Of a stretch of DNA of 58,582 bases, positions 48,860 through 57,754 are shown in pieces; position 1 is the first letter of the stretch; each line of letters starts with the position of its first letter. Made by a program: the position numbers and the translations under genes. Origin of the DNA: Planctomycetota bacterium (GTDB lineage: Bacteria; Planctomycetota; Phycisphaerae; Phycisphaerales; UBA1924); the NCBI GenBank assembly GCA_017303555.1, contig JAFLCN010000022.1, positions 1 to 58,582 on the forward strand. The letters run 5' to 3'. The notes beneath the pieces were generated by a model. That model saw nothing but the letters and a program-made list of their open reading frames with translations, was not told where the DNA came from and searched no databases.

Positions 48860-49513
48860 TCAACGTCCCTCGAGCGCTGCGGGTCGCGCATCGGCGCTCT
48901 GCATGCTCGGCGCGTAATTCTTGAGCCAGTGAATCATCGTCTTCGCCATCGAGTCCGCTTCGACATTCACCCCGTCGCCCGCCCGAAGCCCCGCCAGGTT
49001 CGACTTCTCGAGCGTCGCGGGAATCAACGCCACCTCGATCCAGCCCTCCGGAACCGAAACTTCCGCGAGTGTCAGGGAAACACCGTTCAGCGCCACCGAC
49101 CCCTTGGGCACCATGAATTCCATCAAAGATCCACCCGGACGCAGACGGATCCGCCAGTCCGCGCCCTGGCGAACGTTCAGAATCGTCCCGACACCGTCCA
49201 CGTGGCCCTGCACGACGTGACCGCCCATAAAGGTTGACGCCGTCGCCGCGTGCTCCAGATTCACCGGCTTGCCCATTTGCCAGTTTCCGAGCGTGGTCTT
49301 GGCGAGCGTCTCGGGCACGGCATCGAACCTCCAGCACCGATCCGGGCTCCCAGCCGAATCAACGACCGTCAGGCAGCACCCATCCACGCTGATGGAATCG
49401 CCTTCGCCGGGCCGAAACCCCCACCCGAGCGGGTCCACCTCGATGCGCAACCCGGACGCCCGGGGCTGCACCCCTTTGACCGTCCCGACAGCCTGCACAA
49501 TGCCTGTGAACAT
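48860..49513 (-). CDS. ribE: Riboflavin synthase, alpha chain
   Basis: The product is 217 aa (family about 200-215). It dismutates two 6,7-dimethyl-8-ribityllumazine molecules into riboflavin. The two repeated lumazine-binding halves are seen: MFTGIVQAVGTV and DSISVDGCCLTVV in the first, then HVVQGHVDGVGTI and GSVALNGVSLTLAEV in the second, each with the family GxHxxxGHVDG or S/GVxLT motif. The ATG has a weak ribosome site. It begins a unit with ruvC and diverges from the PQQ-propeller gene by 215 bp. No other rib gene is nearby. Confidence 0.97.
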   Translation of the reverse strand: MFTGIVQAVGTVKGVQPRASGLRIEVDPLGWGFRPGEGDSISVDGCCLTVVDSAGSPDRCWRFDAVPETLAKTTLGNWQMGKPVNLEHAATASTFMGGHVVQGHVDGVGTILNVRQGADWRIRLRPGGSLMEFMVPKGSVALNGVSLTLAEVSVPEGWIEVALIPATLEKSNLAGLRAGDGVNVEADSMAKTMIHWLKNYAPSMQSADARPAALEGR

Positions 49514-49728
49514 ACCGGGAAGTGTCCGCGGGCTGGACGCCAAACGCAACCGAAAGCGCGGAAACTGCGGAGAGAGTCCAAGATCGAGATGTCGGGCCGG
49601 GCCTCGACGCCCTGCCGCCTGCGCTCCAACAATGGCCCCCACGCCTTTCCTTCGCCTTCAGCGCCCGCCGCGCCCGGCAAGGCAAAATGTGGTAGAAGAA
49701 GCGAACTCGCGACCCCGAAAGACCCGCT

Positions 49729-50922
49729 ATGGCGAATCTTCAGTTTGTCCGCTCTGCCGCCCTCCGCCTTCTGATTGCCGCCAGCGCGGTGCCGCTGGCA
49801 TCGTGTGCGAACAAGAGCACGGCGAAGACACCGGAGGCAAATCCGCCGGCCAAGTCCAACGCACCCACGGGCACGCCCGCCACGACTCCGCCGATCGGGG
49901 GCTACTCGATCAACGACTCCAACTTCCTGGAGCTCGGATACCGGCGCGACTGGACCGCCTTCCCCTATGTCGGCAAGCGCCAGAAGCTTCAGCTCGTCGA
50001 ACCGGCGGGCGACATGGTTCTGAGTCTCGATACCGGCTCGACCGTCACCGGCCTTGAATCCTCGAACGGCGCGATGCGCTGGGCCAACGAACTCGCCACT
50101 CCGCTGACCCGTTTCGTCGGCCTGAACCGAGACGGCGAGAAGATCCTCGCTTCGTCCGAGAGCGAACTCTTCGTCCTCTCCGCCACCAACGGCGACGTCC
50201 AGGCACGCCAGGGGTTCTCGCGGGTCGTCAACACCGCTCCCGTCGTTTTCGGCAATCTGGCGATCTACGGCACGACAACGGGCCACGTGCTCGCTCAGCG
50301 CACCGACCTTGGCGTCACCGGGTGGACGTTTCTTCTCCGGGGCGCGATCGACTTCAAGCCCGTTCTGGTCGGGTCCCTGCAGGGTGGCGACGCGACGATC
50401 GGTGCGATCTCGCAGGCCGGTCAATACGTCTTCCTCAGCGTCAAGTCGGGTCGTCCGCTCGGCCGTGGCGAGATCTTCGGCGGGCTTGACAGCAACCCGA
50501 TCGCCGCGCAGGGTCTCATGATCGCTGCGGGACGCGACCAGTCGCTCTGGGGCCTGCGAACCGACGGCAGCGTCGCCTGGCGCATCCGCTGCGACCAGCC
50601 CCTGACCCGCCAACCGTCCACCGACGGCAAAACCGTCTGGAGCCAGCTCGGCACCGAAGGGCTTTCCGCCGTTGATGCGACCAGCGGCAAGGTCCTCTGG
50701 TCCAACCGCGTCGTCGAAGGGACCGTCATCGGCATCCGCGCCGGCAACCTCGTTGTCTGGAACGGCTCGCTCGTGCTGCTGCTCGATAAAGACCGGGGCG
50801 ACATCATCCGCTCCTATGTCGTGCCGCAGACCGTGAACATGTTCACCGACAAGTTCGAAGACGGAAACCTTTTCGCGGTGAGCGACGGCGGCGTGGTGGT
50901 GCGGTTTGTCCCGCGGACCTGA
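49729..50922 (+). CDS. PQQ-like beta-propeller lipoprotein
   Basis: The product is 397 aa. A lipoprotein signal (residues 1-26) ends in PLASC. A Pro/Thr-rich linker (30-60) is followed by a beta-propeller of seven or so repeats (about 75-395), for example MVLSLDTGSTVTGLESSNGAMRWANEL and GLSAVDATSGKVLWSNRV, which are PQQ_2/BamB-like blades. BamB helps outer-membrane protein assembly; other relatives are enzymes. No PQQ-binding or enzyme residues can be assigned. It lies 29 bp before purH on the same strand, so the two probably share a transcript. Confidence 0.85.
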   Translation: MANLQFVRSAALRLLIAASAVPLASCANKSTAKTPEANPPAKSNAPTGTPATTPPIGGYSINDSNFLELGYRRDWTAFPYVGKRQKLQLVEPAGDMVLSLDTGSTVTGLESSNGAMRWANELATPLTRFVGLNRDGEKILASSESELFVLSATNGDVQARQGFSRVVNTAPVVFGNLAIYGTTTGHVLAQRTDLGVTGWTFLLRGAIDFKPVLVGSLQGGDATIGAISQAGQYVFLSVKSGRPLGRGEIFGGLDSNPIAAQGLMIAAGRDQSLWGLRTDGSVAWRIRCDQPLTRQPSTDGKTVWSQLGTEGLSAVDATSGKVLWSNRVVEGTVIGIRAGNLVVWNGSLVLLLDKDRGDIIRSYVVPQTVNMFTDKFEDGNLFAVSDGGVVVRFVPRT

Positions 50923-50951
50923 TCGCGTCCAACACTTTCTGGAGGCTCGCG

Positions 50952-52556
50952 ATGAACGACCTTGTCACCATCCGGCGGGCCATTCTGTCGGTTTCGGATA
51001 AGACCGGCCTGATCGAGTTCGCGCGTGCCCTTGCGCGACGCGATATCGAAATCATCTCCACCGGTGGAACGGCCGCGGCCCTCGAAAAGGCCGGTATCGC
51101 GGTCACCCCGATCGACCGGGTGACAGGCTTCCCCGAAATCATGGACGGGCGCGTCAAGACGCTTCACCCCAAGGTCCACGGCGCGCTGCTGGCCGTTCGA
51201 GACGATCCGGAACACCAGCAGGCCCTGCGCACACACGACATCGCGCCGATCGACCTGGTCTGCGTGAACCTCTATCCATTCGAGAAGACCGTGGCAGCGC
51301 CCGGTGTGGAGCGCGACGAGGCTATCGAGCAGATCGACATCGGCGGGCCTTCGATGATCCGCTCCGCCTCGAAGAACCACGACTGGGTCACGGTTGTCGT
51401 CGGTCCCGAGCAGTACGAGGCGGTCCTGAACGACCTGAACTCGCTCGGCGGCAAGACCAGCCTTTCGCTCCGGCGCGACCTCGCGGCAGCCGCCTTCAAG
51501 CGCACCAGCGCCTACGACGGCGCGATCGCGGAGTATCTCGCCGGTGCGGGCGCCGAAAAGCCCCGGTTTCCCGCTCACTTCCGCCAGAACTTCTCTTTGG
51601 TGCAGGAACTTCGCTACGGCGAGAACCCGCACCAGAGCGCCGCGCTGTACGCCTCTCAGGATGGCCCGAGCGCGAGCATCCCCCGCGCCAGGCAACTGCA
51701 CGGCAAGGAACTCGGCTACAACAACATCGCGGACGCCGCCAGCGCTCTCGAGCTTGTTCGCTCGCTCCGGATCATCGCGCCCGATTCTGTCGGGGCCGCG
51801 GTCATCAAGCACGCCAACCCGTGCGGATGCGCACTCGCAAAGACCGCTCTCGAAGCCCTGGAAGGAGCGATCGCGGGCGACCCTCTCGCGGCCTACGGCG
51901 GGATCATCGCGATCTCGGCTCCCGTTGACCTGAGAACGGCGGAACGGCTCTGCCGCGACGACACCTTTGCGGAAGTGCTGATCGCTCCCTCGTTCGCACC
52001 CGAAGCCGTCGAAGCGCTGAAGAAGCGCTGGTTCAACATGCGGATCCTCGAAGTGGGTGCGATCGAGCAGCCGAGGCTCGGAGAACTCGAGCAGCGATCG
52101 ATTCCCGGCGGGCTGCTTGTCCAGACGCGTGATGCGCTGCTGGCGGCGCCGAAGGAGTTTGCACGCAAAGCGGGGCCGGAACCAAAGGCGGATGCCATCC
52201 GCATCGCCCAGTTTATGGAAGTTGTGACAAGAGCCGTCGCGAGCAACGCCGTCGCGATCGGGGGCATCGACCCCAAGACCGGCGCGCTCCGTTTGTTCGG
52301 CGCGGGCGCGGGACAGATGGACCGCCTGACTTCGTGCCGCCTGGCCGTGCAGAAGGCCGGGCCGCTTGCCTCGGGCGCCGTCGCATTCAGCGATGCTTTC
52401 TTCCCGTTCCCCGATGGGCCGCAGATCCTGACCGACGCGGGCGTGACGATGATCGTTCACCCCGGGGGCAGCAAACGCGATCAGGAAACGTTCGACCTGT
52501 GCGAAAAACGCGGCGTCACCTGTATGACGACCGGCCTCCGCCATTTCCGGCACTGA
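50952..52556 (+). CDS. purH: Bifunctional AICAR transformylase / IMP cyclohydrolase
   Basis: The product is 534 aa, normal for PurH (about 520-530). It catalyses the last two purine steps from AICAR to IMP, using 10-formyl-THF. The cyclohydrolase half spans about 1-195 (ILSVSDKTGLIEFARAL, STGGTAAAL, MDGRVKTLHP). The transformylase half follows (GKELGYNNIADAA, VIKHANPCGCA with the catalytic Lys-His region, and a C-terminal PDGPQILTDAGVTMIVHPGGSKRDQE). GGAGG lies 8 nt before the ATG. purL is in the same window but 5 kb away, so purine genes are dispersed. Confidence 0.98.
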   Translation: MNDLVTIRRAILSVSDKTGLIEFARALARRDIEIISTGGTAAALEKAGIAVTPIDRVTGFPEIMDGRVKTLHPKVHGALLAVRDDPEHQQALRTHDIAPIDLVCVNLYPFEKTVAAPGVERDEAIEQIDIGGPSMIRSASKNHDWVTVVVGPEQYEAVLNDLNSLGGKTSLSLRRDLAAAAFKRTSAYDGAIAEYLAGAGAEKPRFPAHFRQNFSLVQELRYGENPHQSAALYASQDGPSASIPRARQLHGKELGYNNIADAASALELVRSLRIIAPDSVGAAVIKHANPCGCALAKTALEALEGAIAGDPLAAYGGIIAISAPVDLRTAERLCRDDTFAEVLIAPSFAPEAVEALKKRWFNMRILEVGAIEQPRLGELEQRSIPGGLLVQTRDALLAAPKEFARKAGPEPKADAIRIAQFMEVVTRAVASNAVAIGGIDPKTGALRLFGAGAGQMDRLTSCRLAVQKAGPLASGAVAFSDAFFPFPDGPQILTDAGVTMIVHPGGSKRDQETFDLCEKRGVTCMTTGLRHFRH

Positions 52557-52569
52557 ATCGCGGCGAAAA

Positions 52570-53832
52570 TCACGCCGCCTTGCGGAGTCCCGCGGCTTGG
52601 AGGCGGCGGATCGCGAGCGCGGTCACGTCGTCGCGCTGGTGGAGCGAACCCTCCTGCCCGGCAATCGCCTGCGCCAATCGTTCCATCCCTTCGCGCACAC
52701 CGCAGGCGTTCGCCGAATCCAACAGCCCCATGTGCTTGAGGTATTCACGCGGCGCGACGCGCCGATGATCGATCGGTTCGTCCGCGGCGGGGAACGCAAG
52801 CTCGAATCCGTCGGTGTACAGCAAAAGTGTCGCGCCGGGCACCAGTTCGATCGTCTCGTCGGCGTACTCGGCCTCGGCAAAGACGCCCAGCAAGGGGCCC
52901 TGGCTCTCGATGGACTTCATCTCGCCCGCGTGCAGGAGCAGGCTCGGCGGGTGACCCGCCCCGGAAAGCCGGATCGAGAAATCCCGCTTGTCGAGCACGC
53001 CGCACACCGCCGTCGCAAACCGGTAGTTTCCGGCCGCGTGCTGGCACAGTTCCTTGTTGAGGCCGGACAGGCACGCGGCGGGGCTGATGTCGCCCCCGGA
53101 AGCGGCGCCGATCGCCAATTCGTTCAGCAGGGCGCGGGAGAGCATCATCGTGATGAGCGCCGCGGGCACGCCGTGCCCCACCGCATCCGCGATGAAGAAC
53201 GCGACGCGGTTCTCGTCGATCACGCGCGCGTCGAAGAGGTCGCCGCTGACATAAGTCGCCGGGTGATAGAGCGAGGCGAACTCGACCTCCGCATCCTCGG
53301 GGAGTTTCTGGGGCAGCAGCTCGCGCTGCACCGTTGCAGCAAGGTGCAGTTCTTCGTGCAAACGGTCCATCTCGCCGCGGATTCCCCGGTCCATGCCGGA
53401 ACCCGAACGCACCTCGCGTGCGAGCTGTTCCACCAGTGTCTGCCGTTCGCAAAGCGCGAACATCATCGAAGCGACACGCCCGGTCGCCTCCCGGCCGTTC
53501 AAGACGATTACGCCGTCTTTGTGGACCAGACTTCGGATCGCGTTCTCTCGGGGCGTGATCACGATCGCGGGCAGGCTCTGCCCCTGCAGCCGATCGCAGA
53601 ACTTGGCGACCGCCGCCGTCTCCTCATCGCCCCGCAGCACAACCAGCAAGCACGAGAATCGCCCCAGCGTCTCGGCCGCGCGCGAACCGGTGTCCAGCAG
53701 TTCGTCCAGATCGAGCCGCTCGGTCTCGGGTACGTCCCGGCCCGGCCATTCGGCCAGCACCGGCGCGAGCCATCTCGCCGAAGCGACTTCCGCTTCCCGA
53801 CCCGCGCAGAATGCGATCGTCGCCACGCCCAA
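52570..53832 (-). CDS. RsbU-like PP2C (SpoIIE) serine phosphatase with receiver-like N-terminus
   Basis: The product is 420 aa. Residues 1-140 look like a degenerate receiver domain (LVVLRGDEETAAV, IVITPRENAIRSL), without an obvious phosphoacceptor. A short coiled linker (about 150-175) leads to the SpoIIE domain (about 180-410): LAATVQRELLPQ, SGDLFDAR, ADAVGHGVPAAL, LYTDGFE and QRDDVTAL, which supply the Mn-binding Asp residues. Such phosphatases dephosphorylate anti-sigma-factor antagonists; a STAS protein is encoded at 57995-58351. The start is TTG at 53832 (GTG at 53826 possible), after GAGGGG. Confidence 0.9.
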   Translation of the reverse strand: MGVATIAFCAGREAEVASARWLAPVLAEWPGRDVPETERLDLDELLDTGSRAAETLGRFSCLLVVLRGDEETAAVAKFCDRLQGQSLPAIVITPRENAIRSLVHKDGVIVLNGREATGRVASMMFALCERQTLVEQLAREVRSGSGMDRGIRGEMDRLHEELHLAATVQRELLPQKLPEDAEVEFASLYHPATYVSGDLFDARVIDENRVAFFIADAVGHGVPAALITMMLSRALLNELAIGAASGGDISPAACLSGLNKELCQHAAGNYRFATAVCGVLDKRDFSIRLSGAGHPPSLLLHAGEMKSIESQGPLLGVFAEAEYADETIELVPGATLLLYTDGFELAFPAADEPIDHRRVAPREYLKHMGLLDSANACGVREGMERLAQAIAGQEGSLHQRDDVTALAIRRLQAAGLRKAA

Positions 53833-53934
53833 GCAGGGTTCCCCTCGCGCACATTCTCGGCCCCTGCCGAACTTGCTGCGCTCGCCGGGTTCTCATCGAC
53901 CAGAGCCGGGGCACGCTTGATCGGGGGATCGAAC

Positions 53935-54465
53935 CTACTTCGCCTTTGCAGCAAGACCCGGGTCGATATTGATCAGTTCCCCCGGTTTCACGGGCACTTT
54001 CTCGAGCATGCCCCCCTGTAGCTCGATCGCGTACTGCGAATCAAACCGGCTCGGATAGCGTTTCAGCCGCCCCTCGTACGTGACCATGTCCTCCCCTTCG
54101 CGCCGGGGCTCTTCCACCTTCATGGCGTGTGTCGCCGTGACCCGCTTGGACCGATCGAGGAAAATAATGTCGATCGGGATCGGGCAATCCCGCATGACAA
54201 ACTCGTGGCTCGTCACCTGCGAATCCGGAAACACGAACAACATGCCCCCATCGTCCGGGATAGTCGTTCGTCCCGACAGCCCCTTCACGCGGGTTTCCTG
54301 ATCCGTCGCGAGTTCCAGCGTGAAGGTCTTCTCTCCCACCCGCACACGCGTGGTCTTCTGGGTCGTCGCGTACCGCTCTTCACACCCGGAAACACAGGCC
54401 GTCGCCGCCAGCAGCCCGGCGCAGGCGAGGATCGTCGTTCGATGCTTCATCATCGGATTGCTCAC
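53935..54465 (-). CDS. DUF192 lipoprotein
   Basis: The product is 176 aa. A lipoprotein signal (1-28) ends in CVSGC. The DUF192 domain spans about 45-170: FTLELATDQETRVKGLSGR, DDGGMLFVFPD, HEFVMRDCPIPIDIIFLD and AIELQGGML, the usual family pattern, including the MRDCxIPIDIIF signature. Function is unknown for the family. The GTG start overlaps the gluQ stop as GTGA, so it is coupled to that gene. It is predicted to be membrane-anchored after Lgt processing. Confidence 0.9.
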   Translation of the reverse strand: MSNPMMKHRTTILACAGLLAATACVSGCEERYATTQKTTRVRVGEKTFTLELATDQETRVKGLSGRTTIPDDGGMLFVFPDSQVTSHEFVMRDCPIPIDIIFLDRSKRVTATHAMKVEEPRREGEDMVTYEGRLKRYPSRFDSQYAIELQGGMLEKVPVKPGELINIDPGLAAKAK

Positions 54466-55517
54466 ACTTCTCTTCCCTTGACCATCTTCTGCTTCAGCCA
54501 GCGATCATCCCGAGGGGTGAACACAACATCGCACTTCGGAACGCGCGACAGATCGAACTCCCGGGCGAATTCTTCGGCCGTCATCGCCTCCGCGTCGCCC
54601 GAAAGACCCGACCATTTTGCCAGGAGCGCAATCACCCGATGCGGGTGCACGCCCGCGGCCAGATAGGAATCGATCCGAGTATCCCCGTGCCGCTTCGCGA
54701 GCCGCTTGCCGTCTTCGCCCCGCACCAGAGGCAAGTGGAGATACGAAGGGGGATGCACGATCCCCAACGCGGGCATCAACAGCCTCTGGCGTGCCGCGGA
54801 ATCCAGCAGGTCGTTCCCCCGAACGATGTGCGTGATCCCCTGACGCGCATCGTCCACCACCACCGCAAGTTGGTACGACGGCTGCGCCCGCTTGGTCCAC
54901 ACCACAAAGTCCCCCACCGTTTCCGCCGGCCGATGAGATTGCCCGCCCGCGAATCCGTCCTCAAACTCCACCGCCTCATCGGGTGTCGCAAATCGCCAGT
55001 TCTCTTCGCCCCCACCCGACTCAAACTGCATCGGAAAGACCACCGGGCGACTACTCGCCGGAAACACCGACTCGCGCGCCCCTTCCTGCGGAGCGGACAG
55101 CGCGCGTGCCCCGGCATCGTCGATCTCGCCACGGCTCTGCGACGATGGATACACCTTGCCCGCCGCGGCTAGTTTCTCCATCGCCCGCCGATAGGGCTCC
55201 AGATCGTTGCTCTGCACGATCGGGCCCTCATCCCACAAAAGGCCCAACGCCTCGAGCGTGCGGTACACACCCTCCGCGGCACCAGGTTTCACCCGCGGCG
55301 TGTCCAGGTCCTCGATCCGCAGCACAATGCGCCACCCGCGCTGTTTGGCCAACGCCCAGTTGATGAGAAACGTTCGGGCATTCCCGAGATGGAGGGCCCC
55401 GGTCGGGGATGGCGCAAGTCTTGTTCTTAGAACAGGATGCGCACTGCCATCCGCAGTTCCCCTGACCCGAAAGCTCGCCGGCGAATCGCGGAATTGGACA
55501 CCTTCGCGTGCAGCCAC
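54462..55517 (-). CDS. gluQ: Glutamyl-Q tRNA(Asp) synthetase
   Basis: The product is about 351 aa as written (family about 290-310). It attaches glutamate to queuosine at position 34 of tRNA(Asp) and lacks the anticodon domain of GltX. Seen: the class I nucleotide site RLAPSPTGALHLGNARTF, LRIEDLDTPR, QPSYQLAVVVDD, IVRGNDLLD and KRLAKRHGD (KMSKS-like). The four zinc-ligand Cys are absent. The start is a problem: no ATG, GTG or TTG lies in frame near RLAPSPTG. The next upstream is GTG 55517. An ATG at 55450 with a good AGGGGAA site is in another frame and would need a -1 shift. Confidence 0.78.
   Translation of the reverse strand: MAAREGVQFRDSPASFRVRGTADGSAHPVLRTRLAPSPTGALHLGNARTFLINWALAKQRGWRIVLRIEDLDTPRVKPGAAEGVYRTLEALGLLWDEGPIVQSNDLEPYRRAMEKLAAAGKVYPSSQSRGEIDDAGARALSAPQEGARESVFPASSRPVVFPMQFESGGGEENWRFATPDEAVEFEDGFAGGQSHRPAETVGDFVVWTKRAQPSYQLAVVVDDARQGITHIVRGNDLLDSAARQRLLMPALGIVHPPSYLHLPLVRGEDGKRLAKRHGDTRIDSYLAAGVHPHRVIALLAKWSGLSGDAEAMTAEEFAREFDLSRVPKCDVVFTPRDDRWLKQKMVKGREV
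55422..55434. repeat. 13-bp palindrome TGTTCT-T-AGAACA at the gluQ start
   Basis: A perfect inverted repeat of 6 bp arms around one central base, overlapping the first codons of gluQ. It may be an operator-like site or simply coding sequence. No other copy was noticed. Confidence 0.4.
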
Positions 55518-55577
55518 GCTTTCACGGTACACTCGTCGGGACGCTCGCGAAGGACCGCGAGGCGCGTGGAGAGATCG

Positions 55578-55931
55578 ATGCCCAAGCTCACAGAGGCGCA
55601 GGTCGAGGCGGCGTTGAAGGCCGTTCCGGAATGGGGAGAATCCGGCGACGCGATCCAGCGGACGTTTCAATTCTCGGATTTCGTGAAGGCGATGAGCTTC
55701 GTGGACCGCGTCGCGCAGGCCGCGGAGCGCAGCCAGCACCACCCCGACATCCTGATTCGGTACAACAAGGTCACGCTCACGCTGAGCACGCACGATGCGG
55801 GCGGAATCACGGTCAAGGACTTCGAACTGGCAAAGGCGTGCGACCAGTACTTTGCAGCGTTCGGCCCGCCACCCGCTCCTCCGAGCGCTGCACCGGCACC
55901 CGCTCCGGCTGGCAAGCGCCGGAAAGCCTGA
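55578..55931 (+). CDS. 4a-hydroxytetrahydrobiopterin dehydratase (PCD/PhhB-like)
   Basis: The product is 117 aa (family about 95-115). It dehydrates pterin-4a-carbinolamine during tetrahydrobiopterin recycling in the cytosol; some homologues moonlight as transcription coactivators. Seen: RTFQFSDFVKAMSFV, the catalytic motif QHHPDILIRYNKV, and LTLSTHDAGGITVKD. The Pro/Ala tail of about 20 residues is extra. The start was set at MPKLTE because GGAGAG lies just upstream. No phenylalanine hydroxylase gene is in the window. It diverges from gluQ. Confidence 0.95.
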   Translation: MPKLTEAQVEAALKAVPEWGESGDAIQRTFQFSDFVKAMSFVDRVAQAAERSQHHPDILIRYNKVTLTLSTHDAGGITVKDFELAKACDQYFAAFGPPPAPPSAAPAPAPAGKRRKA

Positions 55932-56105
55932 AACCGATCCGTCCCGTCTGCTTTGGCGGCCGGAATAACCGGTGCGATCCTCGCAAGCCCGAAGACCGTA
56001 CAATGTTGCGTCGGCATCTCCCGCTTCCGGGGCAACCCGGCGGATGGACGGTGCCGATGTTTCGGCGTTGGCTGTCACCGCCGAGGCTCGGGAGAGAGAT
56101 CGGAT

Positions 56106-56951
56106 ATGCCGCATCATCACTCCAAAGACGACCGAAAGCGTTCCTCGCATGAGCGGGGCGCGAAGCAGTCGCGGCAGACTTCTCCCAATCCGCAGCCGCC
56201 CGAAGATGCTCCGATTCTGGATATCGATGGCGATATCGATCTCGCGACGCTCGCCTCGGCCGGAGGGCGATTCAACCTGGGGGGAGCCGCAGGGGTGGGC
56301 GGGGTGGGCGGGGTGCTCGCGGCAGACGGCCTCAACGCCAAAGTCCTGGTCCTCAACAAGCTGTACGTCGCGGTGCGTGTCGTTTCGGCCCGGCGCGCGT
56401 TCTGCCTGCTCTCGCGGAATATCGCAGAGGTCATCCACGTCGAATCCGGCAACGAGGGACCGAAGTACGTCAACTACGACTTTGAAAGCTGGACCGATGT
56501 GGCCGCGTTGAGGACGCGTTTCGAGCACGCCGAGCACGATTGGGTGCGCACCGTGCGCTTCGAGATCGCCGTGCCCCGCATCATCCGATTGCTGGGGTAC
56601 GACCGGCTGCCCGAGCAGACGGTGAAACTCAACCGGCGCAACCTGTTCGCCCGCGACCGCAACACCTGCCAGTATTGCGGACGCCACTTTCCGACGGCGG
56701 ATCTCTCGCTCGATCACGTTAAGCCCCGCATGCAGGGCGGCGCCGATTCGTGGGAGAATCTTGTGTGCGCATGCATCAAGTGCAACGCGAAGAAGGGCGG
56801 CCGCACGCCGGACGAGGCACGGATGAAGCTCATCAAAAAGCCGGAGCGCCCGAAGCGCAACCCGCTGATCGCGCTGCGCCTCGGGCACGAGAAGTACGCA
56901 TCGTGGAAGACGTTCCTTGATAATGCGTACTGGTCGGTCGAGCTGCGCTGA
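56106..56951 (+). CDS. HNH endonuclease family protein
   Basis: The product is 281 aa. A charged, His/Lys-rich N-terminus (1-65) with Ser, Pro and Asp precedes a Gly-rich segment. Residues about 80-150 (VLNKLYVAVRVVSARRAFCLL, AEVIHVES) match the leader seen before the HNH domain in this family. The HNH domain is at about 185-245: CQYCGRHFPTADLSLDHVKPRMQGG, then WENLVCACIKCNAKKGG, giving two zinc-binding CxxC pairs and the catalytic His. It is a predicted nuclease; DNA target and role are unknown. It abuts the convergent ABC gene with no gap. Confidence 0.9.
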   Translation: MPHHHSKDDRKRSSHERGAKQSRQTSPNPQPPEDAPILDIDGDIDLATLASAGGRFNLGGAAGVGGVGGVLAADGLNAKVLVLNKLYVAVRVVSARRAFCLLSRNIAEVIHVESGNEGPKYVNYDFESWTDVAALRTRFEHAEHDWVRTVRFEIAVPRIIRLLGYDRLPEQTVKLNRRNLFARDRNTCQYCGRHFPTADLSLDHVKPRMQGGADSWENLVCACIKCNAKKGGRTPDEARMKLIKKPERPKRNPLIALRLGHEKYASWKTFLDNAYWSVELR

Positions 56952-57731
56952 TCAGGCGAACGATGCTGCCGACTCCGAAATCCGGTTCTCGACGATCCGG
57001 TCCTCGCACACCAATCCATCCGCCAGCCGCACCACCCGCTTGCAGCGCTTGGCGATGCTGTCATCATGCGTCACCATGATGATCGTCATCCCGATCTTGT
57101 GCAGATCCTCAAACGTTTTCAGAATTGCCTGGCCGGTCTTGCTGTCCAGGTTTCCCGTCGGCTCGTCCGCCATCAGGATCGCCGGCTTGGTCACGAGCGC
57201 GCGGGCGATCGCCACCCGCTGCTGCTGACCACCCGAAAGTTCGCGGGGCCGGTGCCCGAGGCGGTCCGCCAGCGCGACAAGTTCCAGCGCCGCGATCGCC
57301 TGCTTCCGACGCTCCTTCGGCGGCACGCCCTGATAGAACAACGGCACCTCGACATTCGCCTCCACCGTCAACTGCGGTATCAGGTTGAACGCCTGAAAGA
57401 CAAAGCCGATCTTCCGCCCCCGATAGATCGAAAGTTCCTCGTCCCCCATCGTGGTGATGCCCTTGCCATCAAGCAGGTACTCGCCCTCGCTCGGGCGATC
57501 AAGACACCCCAGGATGTTCATCAGCGTGCTTTTGCCGCTGCCGCTCGCGCCCATGATGGCGACGTATTCACCCCGCCGGATCGTCACGTCGATCCCGCGC
57601 AGAGCCTCCACCATGATGCTGCCGTCGGGCTTGTAATAGATCTTCTTGAGGGCGCGCAATTCCGCAATCGGGGGTGGGGGCGGCGCCACCGCGCCAAAAG
57701 CCGCTGAAGCAACGCCGTTCGTCCCGGTCAT
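56952..57731 (-). CDS. ABC transporter ATP-binding protein (MacB/LolD type)
   Basis: The product is 259 aa. The N-terminal 20 residues are Ala/Pro rich. The ATPase core contains Walker A GASGSGKSTL, the Q-loop FQAFNLIPQLT, the signature ELSGGQQQRVAIARAL, Walker B ILMADEPTGNLDS and switch His VTHDD. MacB/LolD-type sequence (IGFVFQAFNLIP, GNLDSKTG) suggests a lipoprotein-releasing or antimicrobial-peptide exporter. The permease partner is not in the window, so it may lie further along the minus strand or elsewhere. Confidence 0.94.
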   Translation of the reverse strand: MTGTNGVASAAFGAVAPPPPPIAELRALKKIYYKPDGSIMVEALRGIDVTIRRGEYVAIMGASGSGKSTLMNILGCLDRPSEGEYLLDGKGITTMGDEELSIYRGRKIGFVFQAFNLIPQLTVEANVEVPLFYQGVPPKERRKQAIAALELVALADRLGHRPRELSGGQQQRVAIARALVTKPAILMADEPTGNLDSKTGQAILKTFEDLHKIGMTIIMVTHDDSIAKRCKRVVRLADGLVCEDRIVENRISESAASFA

Positions 57732-57754
57732 CGCACGCTCCGCGGGAAAGACGG

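Noticed and set aside
54462..56888. An 808-codon minus-strand open frame
   Set aside because: Only its C-terminal part is gluQ. The rest is antisense to the pterin dehydratase and the HNH gene.
56106..56951. HNH gene as part of a restriction or defence system
   Set aside because: No methylase, restriction partner or defence gene is adjacent. Stand-alone HNH proteins with this leader are common.
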